This document shows, one piece after another, positions 48,472 through 57,160 of a DNA stretch of 64,000 bases; position 1 is the first letter of the stretch, and every line of letters starts with the position of its first letter. The stretch comes from Clostridia bacterium (GTDB lineage: Bacteria > Bacillota > Clostridia > Oscillospirales > CAG-272), in the NCBI GenBank assembly GCA_017399305.1, contig JAFQDK010000009.1, positions 62,001 to 126,000 of the forward strand, read 5' to 3'. The notes below the pieces were generated by a model. That model saw only the letters and a list, made by a program, of their open reading frames with translations. It had not been told where the DNA came from and searched no databases. A program made the translations under genes and the position numbers.

Positions 48472-49146
48472 ATGCAAAGGAAATATACATATATCAAGGA
48501 TTTTGAAAAAGAGTTAATCGAATATATTGAGCAAGGATATACGTTGCGAGAGGCTGGAGAGAAATACGGTTTGTTGTCAATGATCAGACGAAAGAAATAT
48601 CGTAATTACGGAGAATGTTTGCATAAATACCCCAATCTGCTTAATAGATATTTCTCTGCCGAAAGACCGAACCAAAAGTGGGTTACGGATATTTCGTACA
48701 TACACACCAAGCAAGGTGTGTTGTATCTCTCGATCGTTCGAGATTTGTACGACAACAGTATTGTTGCATACAAAACCGGTACAGAGCAGAATGTAAATCT
48801 TGTTTTAAACACCATCAGAGAAGCCAAGAAAAAAGAGAAGGTCACCGCTGAGCTGCAACTCCACAGTGACCAAGGCTTCCAATACACATCCACAGCATAT
48901 TATCGCCTAACACAATCATACGGCATCACGCCTTCTATGTCAAGACGTGGCAATCCATATGACAATGCTTTAGCTGAAAATTTCTTCTCAATTTTTAAAA
49001 CCGAGTGCATTTATCGCACAAAACTTCAGACCTATGAGGAGGCTCGCCTTCTCATAGGTGAGTACATCCACTTCTACAATCATCTGCGTATTCAACTTAA
49101 AACAAAACTGACCCCGCTTGAAAAACGAAGTCAGTTCGTTGCTTAA
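48472..49146 (+). pseudogene. IS3-family transposase, OrfA start fused in frame to OrfB catalytic part
   Basis: 224 residues. Residues 1-35 (FEKELIEYIEQGYTLREAGEKYGL) match the N-terminal HTH of an IS3 OrfA. From KYGL onward the sequence (MIRRKKYRNYGE, PNLLNRYFSAERPNQKWVTD) is the middle of OrfB. The rest of OrfA and the OrfB N-terminus, including the frameshift site, are missing, as if recombination occurred between two KYGL-encoding sites. The DDE residues remain: WVTDISYI, LHSDQGFQY, and LAENFFSIFKTE. The frame is open, so a protein may be made, but it is probably not a competent transposase alone. Confidence 0.8.
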
Positions 49147-49243
49147 ATTTTAATAAATTCTACCATTTAGGCTGTTTTTGTACTGTTCACACAAATTGGA
49201 GCTGTCCAATGTTGAAGTGCTGATTTTTTATTTATCGTTATTC

Positions 49244-49543
49244 TTAAAACTCAAAGTCCATGCAGACGCGGGATTTTACAACGCTTCTTACATAGGTTGC
49301 GGCCGCAACGTGTGCAGGATGATCCTTGTATACGTCATAGTCTGCAGGGGACTCCATAACGCTGTCAAGTAGAAGGTCTGCATTGCTTGAGTCCATGGGA
49401 TTTGTAACCACGGTGAGCTCCTTAAGACCGGGAACAACGCCTACAAGCGCTTCAAGCTCGGTTTTGATCTTCTTTGCGGCAGCGGTCTTTTCCTCTGTGC
49501 TCATTTCGTCCTTAAACTGCCAAATCAATACGTGTCTAACCAT
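49244..49543 (-). CDS. Dabb (stress-responsive alpha/beta barrel) domain protein
   Basis: 99 residues covering one Dabb domain: start MVRHVLIWQFKDEMS, middle LEALVGVVPGLKELTVVTNP, end YKDHPAHVAAATYVRSVVKSRVCMDFEF. These dimeric ferredoxin-like proteins are widespread, and most have no known reaction. It follows RNase J by 11 bases, so it is probably in the same transcript, with AAGGAG before its start. The terminal DFEF is typical of the family. Confidence 0.9.
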   Translation of the reverse strand: MVRHVLIWQFKDEMSTEEKTAAAKKIKTELEALVGVVPGLKELTVVTNPMDSSNADLLLDSVMESPADYDVYKDHPAHVAAATYVRSVVKSRVCMDFEF

Positions 49544-49554
49544 TTTTGTTCTCC

Positions 49555-51387
49555 TTAAATGTTCATTATTACAGGCAAGATCATAGGCTTGCGATGTGTT
49601 TTCTGATAAATAAATTTAGCAAGGTTGTCGCGAACGGCGTTCTTGATCTCAACCCAGTCATTGTGACCGTGCGACATGCATTTTTCGATAGCGTCGAGTG
49701 AAACCTGTTTCATCGCGTCGATAAGTTCTTCGCTTTCTCGCACGTATACAAATCCGCGAGAGATAATGTCGGGGCCAGATACTATATATCCGTCGGTCTG
49801 GTCGATTGCGGCAACCACTACAATAAGTCCGTCCTGTGACAGATGCTTTCTGTCGCGGAGCACTATGCTACCGACATCGCCGACACCAATACCGTCGATA
49901 AGCACTTTGCCTGCCGGTACAGTACCGTTAAAACGAGCGCCTTTTGAGTCGATTTCAAGCACTTTTCCGATATCCGACACAAAAATATTTGCATCGTCCA
50001 TTCCCATTTCAAGCGCGAGGTGACGGTGTGCGTCCAAATGTCTGAGTTCGCCGTGAACAGGCATAAAGTATTTCGGTTTTGTCAGTGCGTGCATCAGCTT
50101 CAGTTCCTCGCGGCAAGCGTGACCTGAAACGTGTACATCGGTTTCGGGATCGTTCATTATTGAAACATTGCTTGCGATAAATGCGTTGATTATCTTGCTG
50201 ACCGCCTTTTCATTTCCGGGGATAGCGGTTGCACTGATAACAACAAGGTCCTTCTGACCGAGCGTGATACGGTCATGCGCGCCGAAAGCAAGTCGATAGA
50301 GTGCGCTCATAGGCTCGCCCTGGCTACCGGTGGTGACAAGCGTCACCTTGTTTTCGGGATAGCGGTTAACCTCTTTTATGTCGATGAGTGTACCTTCCGG
50401 CACATCCATATATCCAAGCTCACTTGCCGCTTCAATGATATTTACCATACTGCGGCCAAGCACAGCAACCTTTCGCCCATGCTCTGCCGACAGCGAGATT
50501 ATCTGCTGTACGCGGTGAACATTTGACGAGAATGTTGCAATAACGATGCGTTTGTCGTCATTTTTAAGGAAAATATCTGCCAGTGAGCGACCAACTTTTC
50601 GTTCTGATGGGGTGAATCCGGGGCGCTCTGCATTTGTCGATTCACACATGAGGAGCAACACACCCTCATTGCCGATTTCACCAAGACGGGTTATATCCAT
50701 CATCTTGCCGTCGATAGGAGTTGTGTCAAGCTTGAAGTCGCCTGTGTGAAGCAGTGTGCCAAGCGGTGTGCGGATAGCAATTGCGCATGCATCCGCTATC
50801 GAGTGGTTGACTCTGATAAATTCAGCAGTAAGCTTGCCGACCTTAACAGTGTCACCTGCCGTAACCGAGTGAAGCTTTGGCTTTTCCGGCAGTCTGTGCT
50901 CCGATAGCTTGCGCTCGACAATACCTACCGTCAGCTTTGTGCCATAGATATCCGGGTTGATAGTGCGCAGTACATATGGCAGAGAACCGATATGGTCCTC
51001 GTGACCGTGTGTGAGCAGGATAGCGCGTATCTTGTCCTTGTTCTTTTCAAGATATGTGATATCCGGCGTAACAAGGTCAATGCCAAGCATATCCTCATCG
51101 GGAAATGCAATGCCGCAATCAATGATGATGATATCGTCTTCGTATTCTATCATCGTCATGTTTTTGCCGATTTCATGAAGTCCGCCAAGACTTGCGATGT
51201 GCAGCTTGGAGGTTATTTTGGGTTGCGGCTTTTTCTTCTTTTTATAATTATTATAATACTTCCGCTTGGGCTTTTGTGTTTCGGCCTTTGCCGGAGCATC
51301 AGCTTTGGGCATAGGTTTCGCTTTTCGCTTTTTCGGTTTTGCCATGGGCGGGGTATATTCTTTATTCTGGGGCGTGTTTTTTGCCAT
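49555..51387 (-). CDS. rnj: Ribonuclease J
   Basis: 610 residues from the ATG at 51387 (AAAGGAG upstream); longer frames upstream are unlikely. Residues 15-58 are an unusually basic Lys/Pro-rich extension ending in YYNNYKKKKK. The metallo-beta-lactamase/beta-CASP core begins near 60: LGGLHEIGKNMT, zinc motif THGHEDHIGSLPY at 126-138, CESTNAERPGFTPSE near 246, VSGHACREELKLM near 420. It degrades and matures RNA as 5' exonuclease and endonuclease. The extension may mediate RNA or ribosome binding. Confidence 0.96.
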   Translation of the reverse strand: MAKNTPQNKEYTPPMAKPKKRKAKPMPKADAPAKAETQKPKRKYYNNYKKKKKPQPKITSKLHIASLGGLHEIGKNMTMIEYEDDIIIIDCGIAFPDEDMLGIDLVTPDITYLEKNKDKIRAILLTHGHEDHIGSLPYVLRTINPDIYGTKLTVGIVERKLSEHRLPEKPKLHSVTAGDTVKVGKLTAEFIRVNHSIADACAIAIRTPLGTLLHTGDFKLDTTPIDGKMMDITRLGEIGNEGVLLLMCESTNAERPGFTPSERKVGRSLADIFLKNDDKRIVIATFSSNVHRVQQIISLSAEHGRKVAVLGRSMVNIIEAASELGYMDVPEGTLIDIKEVNRYPENKVTLVTTGSQGEPMSALYRLAFGAHDRITLGQKDLVVISATAIPGNEKAVSKIINAFIASNVSIMNDPETDVHVSGHACREELKLMHALTKPKYFMPVHGELRHLDAHRHLALEMGMDDANIFVSDIGKVLEIDSKGARFNGTVPAGKVLIDGIGVGDVGSIVLRDRKHLSQDGLIVVVAAIDQTDGYIVSGPDIISRGFVYVRESEELIDAMKQVSLDAIEKCMSHGHNDWVEIKNAVRDNLAKFIYQKTHRKPMILPVIMNI

Positions 51388-51555
51388 AAAATCTCCTTTG
51401 CATGAAAATAAAACTGTCACAAGGGCAGCTGAAAAATTAAATATTGCTCTGCTTGAATCAGCCGCGGAACGCACAGGCGGTGATATTATAAGCAGAATTA
51501 TTACGAACACGATACTATATTATATTATACACTCTGCTCAGGTATTTTGCAATAG

Positions 51556-51813
51556 CTAAAAAATTATCATGAGAATTGCGGCAAGTGCGGCACCGGCAAC
51601 GATGCCTGCAGAAAATGTGGCTGTGTCGTGCACATCCAATTTGCGTCGGCGTCGGTGGGTGGTATTTTTGTCAACTATACGCTGTGCTTCGCGGACAATT
51701 TCTTCGTCATTTCCTCTGTTTTTGAAATCTCTGCGCAAAAGAAAATATGCTTCGTCAAAGATTTCTGAGTTTGTGCCTTTCAGCATTATTATTTTTCTCT
51801 CGCATCCTCGCAT
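51556..51813 (-). CDS. Small hypothetical membrane-anchored protein
   Basis: 85 residues, not recognised. GGAGG lies five bases before the ATG at 51813, which selects that start over M10. An amphipathic charged region (LLRRDFKNRGNDEEIVREAQR, roughly residues 24-44) and an RRRRK cluster are followed by one C-terminal hydrophobic helix (about 66-85). It lies upstream of rnj on the same strand, separated by about 170 bases. A tail-anchored topology is likely; function unknown. Confidence 0.65.
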   Translation of the reverse strand: MRGCERKIIMLKGTNSEIFDEAYFLLRRDFKNRGNDEEIVREAQRIVDKNTTHRRRRKLDVHDTATFSAGIVAGAALAAILMIIF

Positions 51814-51930
51814 ATCTTACCTCCGTTTTTTTAAAGATATTCTTTCCAAAATGTAAAAGCATATACATTTTTTAAGGATTAAAAAGGAAAAGAAAGGGGT
51901 TTTATTCCTCACTTTCAAAAATGTTAGGGG

Positions 51931-51958
51931 TTACATTTTTGCGGCTTTTTACTATAAT
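51931..51958 (+). promoter_or_regulatory. Promoter of the MecA-like gene
   Basis: TTACAT (51931-51936), 16-base spacer, TATAAT (51953-51958), followed by AAGGAGG before the start codon. Confidence 0.6.
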
Positions 51959-51979
51959 GTTATTAAGGAGGTCGCCGCT

Positions 51980-52492
51980 ATGGAACTTATACAGATTTCG
52001 GATAACGCCTTAAAGGTGAGTTTAACACGTGAGGATATGGAGTTTTACGACATCGAGTTTGAAATGCTTGATTATGAGAACACCGAAACAAGGCGCGCTA
52101 TATGGAATATCTTAGACGAGGCAAAGAGAAGCCTTGGGTTTGAGGCGGCGCGCGATAGTTTATACATACAGGCATACCGCTCAAAGTGTGGCGGATGCGA
52201 GCTTTTTGTTCGCCGTGAGACGGCAAAGGAAAAAGAAGCACTACGCCATTCACTGTTTGAGTTTGACACAATGGAACTTTTGTTGGTAGGTTGCGAAATG
52301 CTCAAAAACAAACACTGTGCAACTGCCAGTGCATATGCAGGTGACAACGGCAAGTTTTATCTCGAAATAGCAGATGATCCGCTATTTCTCTGTGAGATAG
52401 CATGCCGCAAAGAGCCTATGCGCGGATATCTTTGGGAGCACGCCACTCTTATTTGTCACGACGCAGTAAATACACTGTCAGCATTGAGATAG
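51980..52492 (+). CDS. MecA-like adaptor protein
   Basis: 170 residues, shorter than B. subtilis MecA (about 218). The start MELIQISDNALKVSLTREDMEFYDI is typical of MecA N-termini. The C-terminal half (YAGDNGKFYLEIADDP, AHL-type ending) matches the ClpC-binding domain, but the acidic linker is nearly absent. A CGGC motif lies near residue 73. MecA proteins hand substrates to the ClpC-ClpP protease. The targets of this one are unknown. Confidence 0.8.
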   Translation: MELIQISDNALKVSLTREDMEFYDIEFEMLDYENTETRRAIWNILDEAKRSLGFEAARDSLYIQAYRSKCGGCELFVRRETAKEKEALRHSLFEFDTMELLLVGCEMLKNKHCATASAYAGDNGKFYLEIADDPLFLCEIACRKEPMRGYLWEHATLICHDAVNTLSALR

Positions 52493-52493
52493 A

Positions 52494-52521
52494 AAAAATC
52501 CCGCTTATGCGGGATTTTTTA
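52494..52521. terminator. Bidirectional terminator between mecA-like gene and the EIIC gene
   Basis: AAAAAATCCCGC TTAT GCGGGATTTTTT. Confidence 0.9.
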
Positions 52522-53523
52522 TAATTTCATATATCCTGGCTTGATCCAGCCGAGCTTGCGCATTGCTTCGGTGAAGATGACTGAAAGCAGGGCAGGGAGA
52601 ATTACGCAGAGCAGTGCGATGCCGAGCCATACTGTAAGCGATGTTCCGGAGTCAGCAATGATTCCGATTGGGCCTACAAGACCGCAAGTTCCCATGCCGG
52701 CAGATACGCCTGAACATTCGAGCTTGAATACAAGTGTTGAAATAGGACCGCATATCGCAGCCGCAAGCGTGGGCGGTATCCATATCTGCGGATGACGGCA
52801 GATATTACCCATTTGCAGCATGGACGTACCAAGGCCTTGAGATACAAGTCCGCCGAATTTGTTTTCGCGGAAGCTGCATACGGCAAAGCCGACCATCTGA
52901 CAGCAACAACCAACTGCGGCGGCGCCGCCTGCAAGACCGGAAATGCCTATCATTGCACAGAGAGCCGCGCTTGAAATGGGGAGTGTGAGCACCATGCCAA
53001 CCACAACTGATATTACAATACCCATGATAAATGGCTGATAGTAGGTCGCAGTGTTTACAAAGTCGCCGAGGAAGAACATCACACGTGAAACACCCGGGCA
53101 AACGAATTTAGCAACGACTACGCCCACAAGAATTGTGATGGTGGGGGTGACAAGCAGGTCGATTTTTGTTTTCTGTGAGAGTATCATGCCGACTTCTGCG
53201 GCGGCGATAACTGCGATAAATGCGCCTGCGGGTCCGGCGGTGACTGTGGTATCGCCGATTGTCATGCCGATAGAATAGCCTGCATATCCGACCGTTGCGC
53301 AAGAGAAGATAACAAGCGGATGTGCGCCGAGTGAGTGTGCAATTGCAACACCGATAGCCATGCCCGATGCAGCGGATGCAAATGTATTTATCTGTGTGAA
53401 AAGTTCAAAACCTGTATAAATGCCGAGCGTTTTGAAAATTGTACCTATAAGCAGAGAGGCAAAAAGACCTTGCGCCATTGCTCCCATTGCTTTTATAAAG
53501 TAGCGGTCGAATATATTTTTCAT
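52519..53523 (-). CDS. PfoR/PTS_EIIC_2-type membrane protein
   Basis: 334 residues with eight to ten hydrophobic helices and many glycines. Features of the PTS_EIIC_2 (PfoR) family include the start KAMGAMAQGLFASLLIGTI, GAHPLVIFSCATVGYAGY, TIGDTTVTAGPAGAF, and CGPISTLVFKLECSGVSAGMGTCGLVGPIG near residue 255. Members were first described as regulators of perfringolysin O and resemble sugar-PTS membrane domains without EIIA/EIIB. No other PTS gene is adjacent, so whether it transports is unclear. Confidence 0.87.
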   Translation of the reverse strand: MKNIFDRYFIKAMGAMAQGLFASLLIGTIFKTLGIYTGFELFTQINTFASAASGMAIGVAIAHSLGAHPLVIFSCATVGYAGYSIGMTIGDTTVTAGPAGAFIAVIAAAEVGMILSQKTKIDLLVTPTITILVGVVVAKFVCPGVSRVMFFLGDFVNTATYYQPFIMGIVISVVVGMVLTLPISSAALCAMIGISGLAGGAAAVGCCCQMVGFAVCSFRENKFGGLVSQGLGTSMLQMGNICRHPQIWIPPTLAAAICGPISTLVFKLECSGVSAGMGTCGLVGPIGIIADSGTSLTVWLGIALLCVILPALLSVIFTEAMRKLGWIKPGYMKL

Positions 53524-53603
53524 TTCCTCGCCCCTTTTTGAAAATGTTGTAAAAAGTATAACATAAATGCCGTCATTTTTTCAATAGAGATTTTACACAT
53601 AAA

Positions 53604-53632
53604 TTGACATAAAAACCGCACAGTGATATAAT
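53604..53632 (+). promoter_or_regulatory. Consensus promoter before the 53.7 kb repeat element
   Basis: TTGACA (53604-53609), 17-base spacer, TATAAT (53627-53632), both exact. It reads through the following repeat element toward the CPBP protease gene 248 bases away, so the element would be part of its 5' UTR. Confidence 0.8.
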
Positions 53633-53641
53633 AGTTAGTAT

Positions 53642-53854
53642 AAATTATAAGTTTAGTGTGGTAACGAAGGCGTTCTTTCTTAAAAAGAAAGAACCAAAGA
53701 AAAACTAAAGGTATTTATAAAAAATTTGTAAAAAAGACGGGTTTCCCGGCTTTTTTACTCCTTAAAAGTCGCGAGCGGTGAGCGAGACGAGAGTGAACGA
53801 CTTGCTCCACTTTAAAATGCTTGCATTTTAAAGTGATTAGATAAACTATAATTT
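53642..53854. repeat. MITE-like intergenic element
   Basis: Ends AAATTATAAGTTTA (53642-53655) and TAAACTATAATTT (53842-53854) are inverted with a one-base indel. Inside: GTTCTTTCTT/AAGAAAGAAC (shared with 12.1 kb), AAAAAAGACGGG/CCCGGCTTTTTT, and CACTTTAAAATGC/GCATTTTAAAGTG (53808-53835). It is an inverted relative of the 14.2 kb element. Confidence 0.78.
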
Positions 53855-53879
53855 TTCTCACATATATATGGAGGAACAG

Positions 53880-54875
53880 ATGGAGAATATAGATTTAAAA
53901 AGCGCAAAAAGCACATTTTCCCGGATTGGTATAGCGCTGATACTGTTTCACGCCGTAACATATGTCGCGCAACGTGCAACGCTGATTTTGATTAAGACGT
54001 TTGCCCCTGAGCTTGTCGGAACAACGCTCCCACCACTTGTTTCAATGACGATTTCTGCGGTGACAATGTATATTATTGCGTTGCCGGTGTATTATTACTT
54101 CTTGAAAAAGCTTCCCACCGATGCGCCAGGCAAGGCTAATTGCGGCATCAATATAATATGGATATGTTTTCTAATGTCTGTTGCCATTTCATATTTTGGC
54201 GGTATGATTGGTTCCACTGTCGCAGGATTTGTCTACGATATTGCCGGCACTGTTGTTGATTCCGGTACAATTGAGTTTATCAGCAGTATGAAGTGGCACG
54301 AGGCATTTTTGATCACAGCGATAATCGGTCCTCTTGCTGAGGAATTCATGTTCAGAAAGGTTATTATAGACCGCACGCGAGCTTATGGCGAAAAGCTTTC
54401 GCTTGTATTTTCGGCGCTCCTCTTTGGATTCTTCCATATGAGCATAGAACAGTTCTTTTATGCATTTCCTGTCGGACTTTTGCTTGGCTATCTTTATTTG
54501 AGAAAGGGAAAGCTTATCTATTGCTGGATCGTTCATGCGCTGTTCAATTTGTTTGGTACAATTATACCGTTATTCCTTTACGGCCTTATCGGTACTGAAG
54601 ATTTAGTAAGCGCTGTTATGGATCCGGAGGTTATGCAGAAACTTATGCAGGAATATCCGAACGAAGTGGCTGCAATTTCATTTTACGGACTTGCTACAAT
54701 GGTGTTTTCTATCACTGGTCTTGTCAAGATATTCAAAAGCATGCGAAGAGTACGTTTTGAAAAAACTGCACTTGAATTGCCCAAAGATACAGAAGCCGAG
54801 ACCGCGTTTGTCAACATCGGCATAATTGCATTCATCATCTTTGCGGTTGTATATCCTTTCATTATCAGTATGTAA
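53880..54875 (+). CDS. CPBP-family intramembrane glutamic endopeptidase
   Basis: 331 residues from the ATG at 53880, because GGAGG lies five bases before it; the ATG at 53868 overlaps that site. About seven or eight hydrophobic helices. The catalytic motifs are GPLAEEFMFRKVI near residue 150 (EExxxR), FGFFHMSIEQ near 180 (FxxxH), and HALFNLFG near 220 (HxxxN). CPBP/Abi proteins cleave or modify membrane proteins and can be linked to bacteriocin immunity. No bacteriocin gene is next to it. Confidence 0.9.
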   Translation: MENIDLKSAKSTFSRIGIALILFHAVTYVAQRATLILIKTFAPELVGTTLPPLVSMTISAVTMYIIALPVYYYFLKKLPTDAPGKANCGINIIWICFLMSVAISYFGGMIGSTVAGFVYDIAGTVVDSGTIEFISSMKWHEAFLITAIIGPLAEEFMFRKVIIDRTRAYGEKLSLVFSALLFGFFHMSIEQFFYAFPVGLLLGYLYLRKGKLIYCWIVHALFNLFGTIIPLFLYGLIGTEDLVSAVMDPEVMQKLMQEYPNEVAAISFYGLATMVFSITGLVKIFKSMRRVRFEKTALELPKDTEAETAFVNIGIIAFIIFAVVYPFIISM

Positions 54876-54904
54876 AAAAGCGACGCATTAGCGTCGCTTT
54901 TTTT
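54874..54904. terminator. Bidirectional terminator after the CPBP gene
   Basis: AAAAAAGCGACGC ATTA GCGTCGCTTTTTT. Confidence 0.9.
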
Positions 54905-56585
54905 ATTTTACAAGGTTTCTTCTGATTTTTCTTGTAGTGGTTTTGATAAACTCGGTGTCACGGATGTCAATATCGCGGATGTGCTTGTAGCTTACAAGAC
55001 TTCTATTTATCTTGTCAATCTCGGTTTTTACTGCCGCGCGCACATCGTCTTTGGTTGCACCTTCGGGGAATTTTGTCATATCAGGGTAGATGACTGCAGT
55101 GAGGATGATATTATCAGAGCCCTCTGCCTGTCTGCCGACAACTACGCACTCAGAAATCATGTCGATTGGCTCAAGATATTCTTCAATTTCTTCGGGGAAT
55201 ACATTTTTGCCGTTTTCAAGCACGATTACCGATTTCTGGCGGCCGGTTATATAGAGATAGCCGTCTTCGTCCATGTATCCAACGTCACCTGTGCGGAAGT
55301 ATCCGTCTTCGGTGAATACTGCATCGGTAGCTTCAGGGTCTTCGTAGTAACCAAGCATTACGTTGTCGCCCTTTACGCATATCTCACCGATAATATGACC
55401 GTCTTTATCAGCCATGTTGCCGTCGATTCTTACGTCGCAGCAGGGAACAGCAGTACCGACAGAGCCTGGCTTCGGAGCATAGTAAACATCAACTGCAACA
55501 AGCGGTGAGCACTCGGTGATGCCGTAACCCTCCCAGATTTCAATACCGAGGGAACGGAAAGTATTTGCGATATCCTGATTCAAAGGAGCACCGCCACAGA
55601 CTATCTTTTTAAGTCTGCCGCCAAAGGATTTGAGCACGGCGCTGAAAAGGATGCGGCGTGCATCAATGCCGACTTTGCGCATTGCGTTGGAGGCGCTCAT
55701 CAGTTTTTTCATGACGCCGTCAAGATTCTTTTTGCGAAGCTCGTCCCAGATGCGCTTTTCCATTGTGTTGACAAAGAGGGGAACAAGTACAAGTGCTGTG
55801 GGCTTGAACTTGTTGATATTGCGGAGCACATGGCGGAGAGAGTCGTTTATTGCAACCTCCATACCGTAGTTCATGCCGGCTATGGTACAGCAAAGCTCAT
55901 ATGTATGGTGAACGGGGAGCACGGAAAGCAGCACATCGTTAGGGAAGAAGTAAACTGAGTCGCACGCTGCATTTACTGCGGCGCAGACGTTTGCTTCTGA
56001 GAGCATAACGCACTTGCTGGTGCCTGTTGTACCGGATGTGAACAGCATCACCGACATCTTATGCACATCTGCATCTTCCGCAAAAGCATCGGGCTTTCCT
56101 TCGCCGAGTGCGATGATATCGTTCATATTTTTGTCATATACACCCTCGGTCTCGCACTTGGTCATAGGGATAAAGACGATTTCGGGGTGTGCCTTTGCCA
56201 TGTCGATGAATTTCTTTTCAAACAGATTGGAGAAAACAAATACCTTTGCACCGCTACGCATAAGGAAGTTTTCAATTTCTTCAATTGCAAGCTCCTTGTC
56301 AAGCGGAATTGCGACACCGCCGCCACAAATTGTTGCGTGGTATGCGATGTGCCACTTGGGCGAGGTTTCGCCGATGATGGCAACGCGCGCGCCTGCTTTG
56401 CCAATCTCTTTAAGACCTGCACAGAAAGCACGGATCTTGTTTGCGTATTTTGTATATGTCATTGTGCGAACATTGCCGGTTTTGCCAAAGTAGTCAAATG
56501 CAATTTTGTCGCCGTGTGATTCGTATACTCTGACCTGGTCTTTGAGAGTGTTTATAGGAGTAAATTTACGTTCAGTTTTCTTCAT
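54903..56585 (-). CDS. AMP-dependent acyl-CoA synthetase/ligase (long-chain type)
   Basis: 560 residues. The AMP-binding P-loop LFTSGTTGTSKCVMLSEAN is near residue 182. Other ANL motifs are GYGITECSPLVAV near 346, FRTGDVGYMDEDGYLYITGRQK near 430, and a C-terminal lysine in TTRKIRRN. It activates a carboxylic acid with ATP and probably loads CoA. It is one base downstream of a MarR regulator gene, so fatty or aromatic acid metabolism controlled by an acid or acyl-CoA sensor is likely. Substrate chain length is not determinable. Confidence 0.92.
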   Translation of the reverse strand: MKKTERKFTPINTLKDQVRVYESHGDKIAFDYFGKTGNVRTMTYTKYANKIRAFCAGLKEIGKAGARVAIIGETSPKWHIAYHATICGGGVAIPLDKELAIEEIENFLMRSGAKVFVFSNLFEKKFIDMAKAHPEIVFIPMTKCETEGVYDKNMNDIIALGEGKPDAFAEDADVHKMSVMLFTSGTTGTSKCVMLSEANVCAAVNAACDSVYFFPNDVLLSVLPVHHTYELCCTIAGMNYGMEVAINDSLRHVLRNINKFKPTALVLVPLFVNTMEKRIWDELRKKNLDGVMKKLMSASNAMRKVGIDARRILFSAVLKSFGGRLKKIVCGGAPLNQDIANTFRSLGIEIWEGYGITECSPLVAVDVYYAPKPGSVGTAVPCCDVRIDGNMADKDGHIIGEICVKGDNVMLGYYEDPEATDAVFTEDGYFRTGDVGYMDEDGYLYITGRQKSVIVLENGKNVFPEEIEEYLEPIDMISECVVVGRQAEGSDNIILTAVIYPDMTKFPEGATKDDVRAAVKTEIDKINRSLVSYKHIRDIDIRDTEFIKTTTRKIRRNLVK

Positions 56586-56586
56586 G

Positions 56587-57057
56587 TCAGCTATCCTTTT
56601 TTGAAAGTTTATTAAAAAATGATGTTAATGAGAAGCTCTGCAGGGCGTTAAAAATGCGGCTTACTAGTGATGCTTCTTTTTGCGGCAATGCCACCATGAA
56701 GTTGGAGAAATATTCCTCCTCTGCATTTTGTAGCTTCTCGGCGATGGGATCAGCCTTTTCGGTAAGCTCAATTGTTATCGAGCGGCGATCCGTATTGCTT
56801 GTTTTAGTTGTAATATAGCCCTTTTGCTTGAGTGACTCCACTGCCTGACTAATGTTTCCTTTTGAGATGTTTGCCGACTCGCTTATCGTTTTTACAGTGT
56901 TGTTGTCATCTGCTGAGATGATAGCGAGCAGCACATCTGTTTCGTTCATTGAGAACCCGTCGTTTTCGATTGCCTTGTGGCAATGTGAACGCATAGACTT
57001 TCCAAGACTCATCATTTTGGTGAAGATCTCATAAGGGTGAAAATTAAGTTTTGCCAT
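56587..57057 (-). CDS. MarR-family transcriptional regulator
   Basis: 156 residues. The winged helix is VKTISESANISKGNISQAVESL then KGYITTKTSNTDRRSITIEL, with the conserved DRR wing. A C-terminal dimerisation helix ends the protein. It forms a two-gene operon with the acyl-CoA ligase and almost certainly autoregulates through the perfect palindrome placed at its transcription start. The ligand is probably the ligase substrate or product (inference). Confidence 0.93.
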   Translation of the reverse strand: MAKLNFHPYEIFTKMMSLGKSMRSHCHKAIENDGFSMNETDVLLAIISADDNNTVKTISESANISKGNISQAVESLKQKGYITTKTSNTDRRSITIELTEKADPIAEKLQNAEEEYFSNFMVALPQKEASLVSRIFNALQSFSLTSFFNKLSKKDS

Positions 57058-57076
57058 TTTTCCCTCTCGAAAAAAG

Positions 57077-57103
57077 TTCTGTTTAGAACAATTCTAAACA
57101 GAA
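57077..57103. promoter_or_regulatory. MarR operator
   Basis: TTCTGTTTAGAA (57077-57088) and TTCTAAACAGAA (57092-57103) are perfectly complementary over 12 bases with a 3-base centre. It covers the transcription start directly downstream of the -10 box. Confidence 0.8.
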
Positions 57104-57131
57104 TAATAGCACCACTTTGCGTGATTGTCAA
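57103..57131 (-). promoter_or_regulatory. Promoter of the marR-ligase operon
   Basis: TTGACA (57126-57131) and TATTAT (57103-57108) on the minus strand, 17-base spacer. Confidence 0.85.
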
Positions 57132-57160
57132 TATATTTTTATAAAGTATGAAATTCCCTG

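Larger units (their letters stand above)
48408..49189 (+). mobile_element. IS3-family element, internally deleted
   Basis: Imperfect terminal inverted repeats: left TGGACAATAG then AAAAACAGCCT and ATGGTAGAATT (48408-48444), right (reverse complement) TGAACAGTAC, AAAAACAGCCT, ATGGTAGAATT (49156-49189). About 780 bases instead of the roughly 1.4 kb expected for IS3/IS150-type elements. No target duplication was recognised, so exact ends are uncertain by a few bases. Confidence 0.82.
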
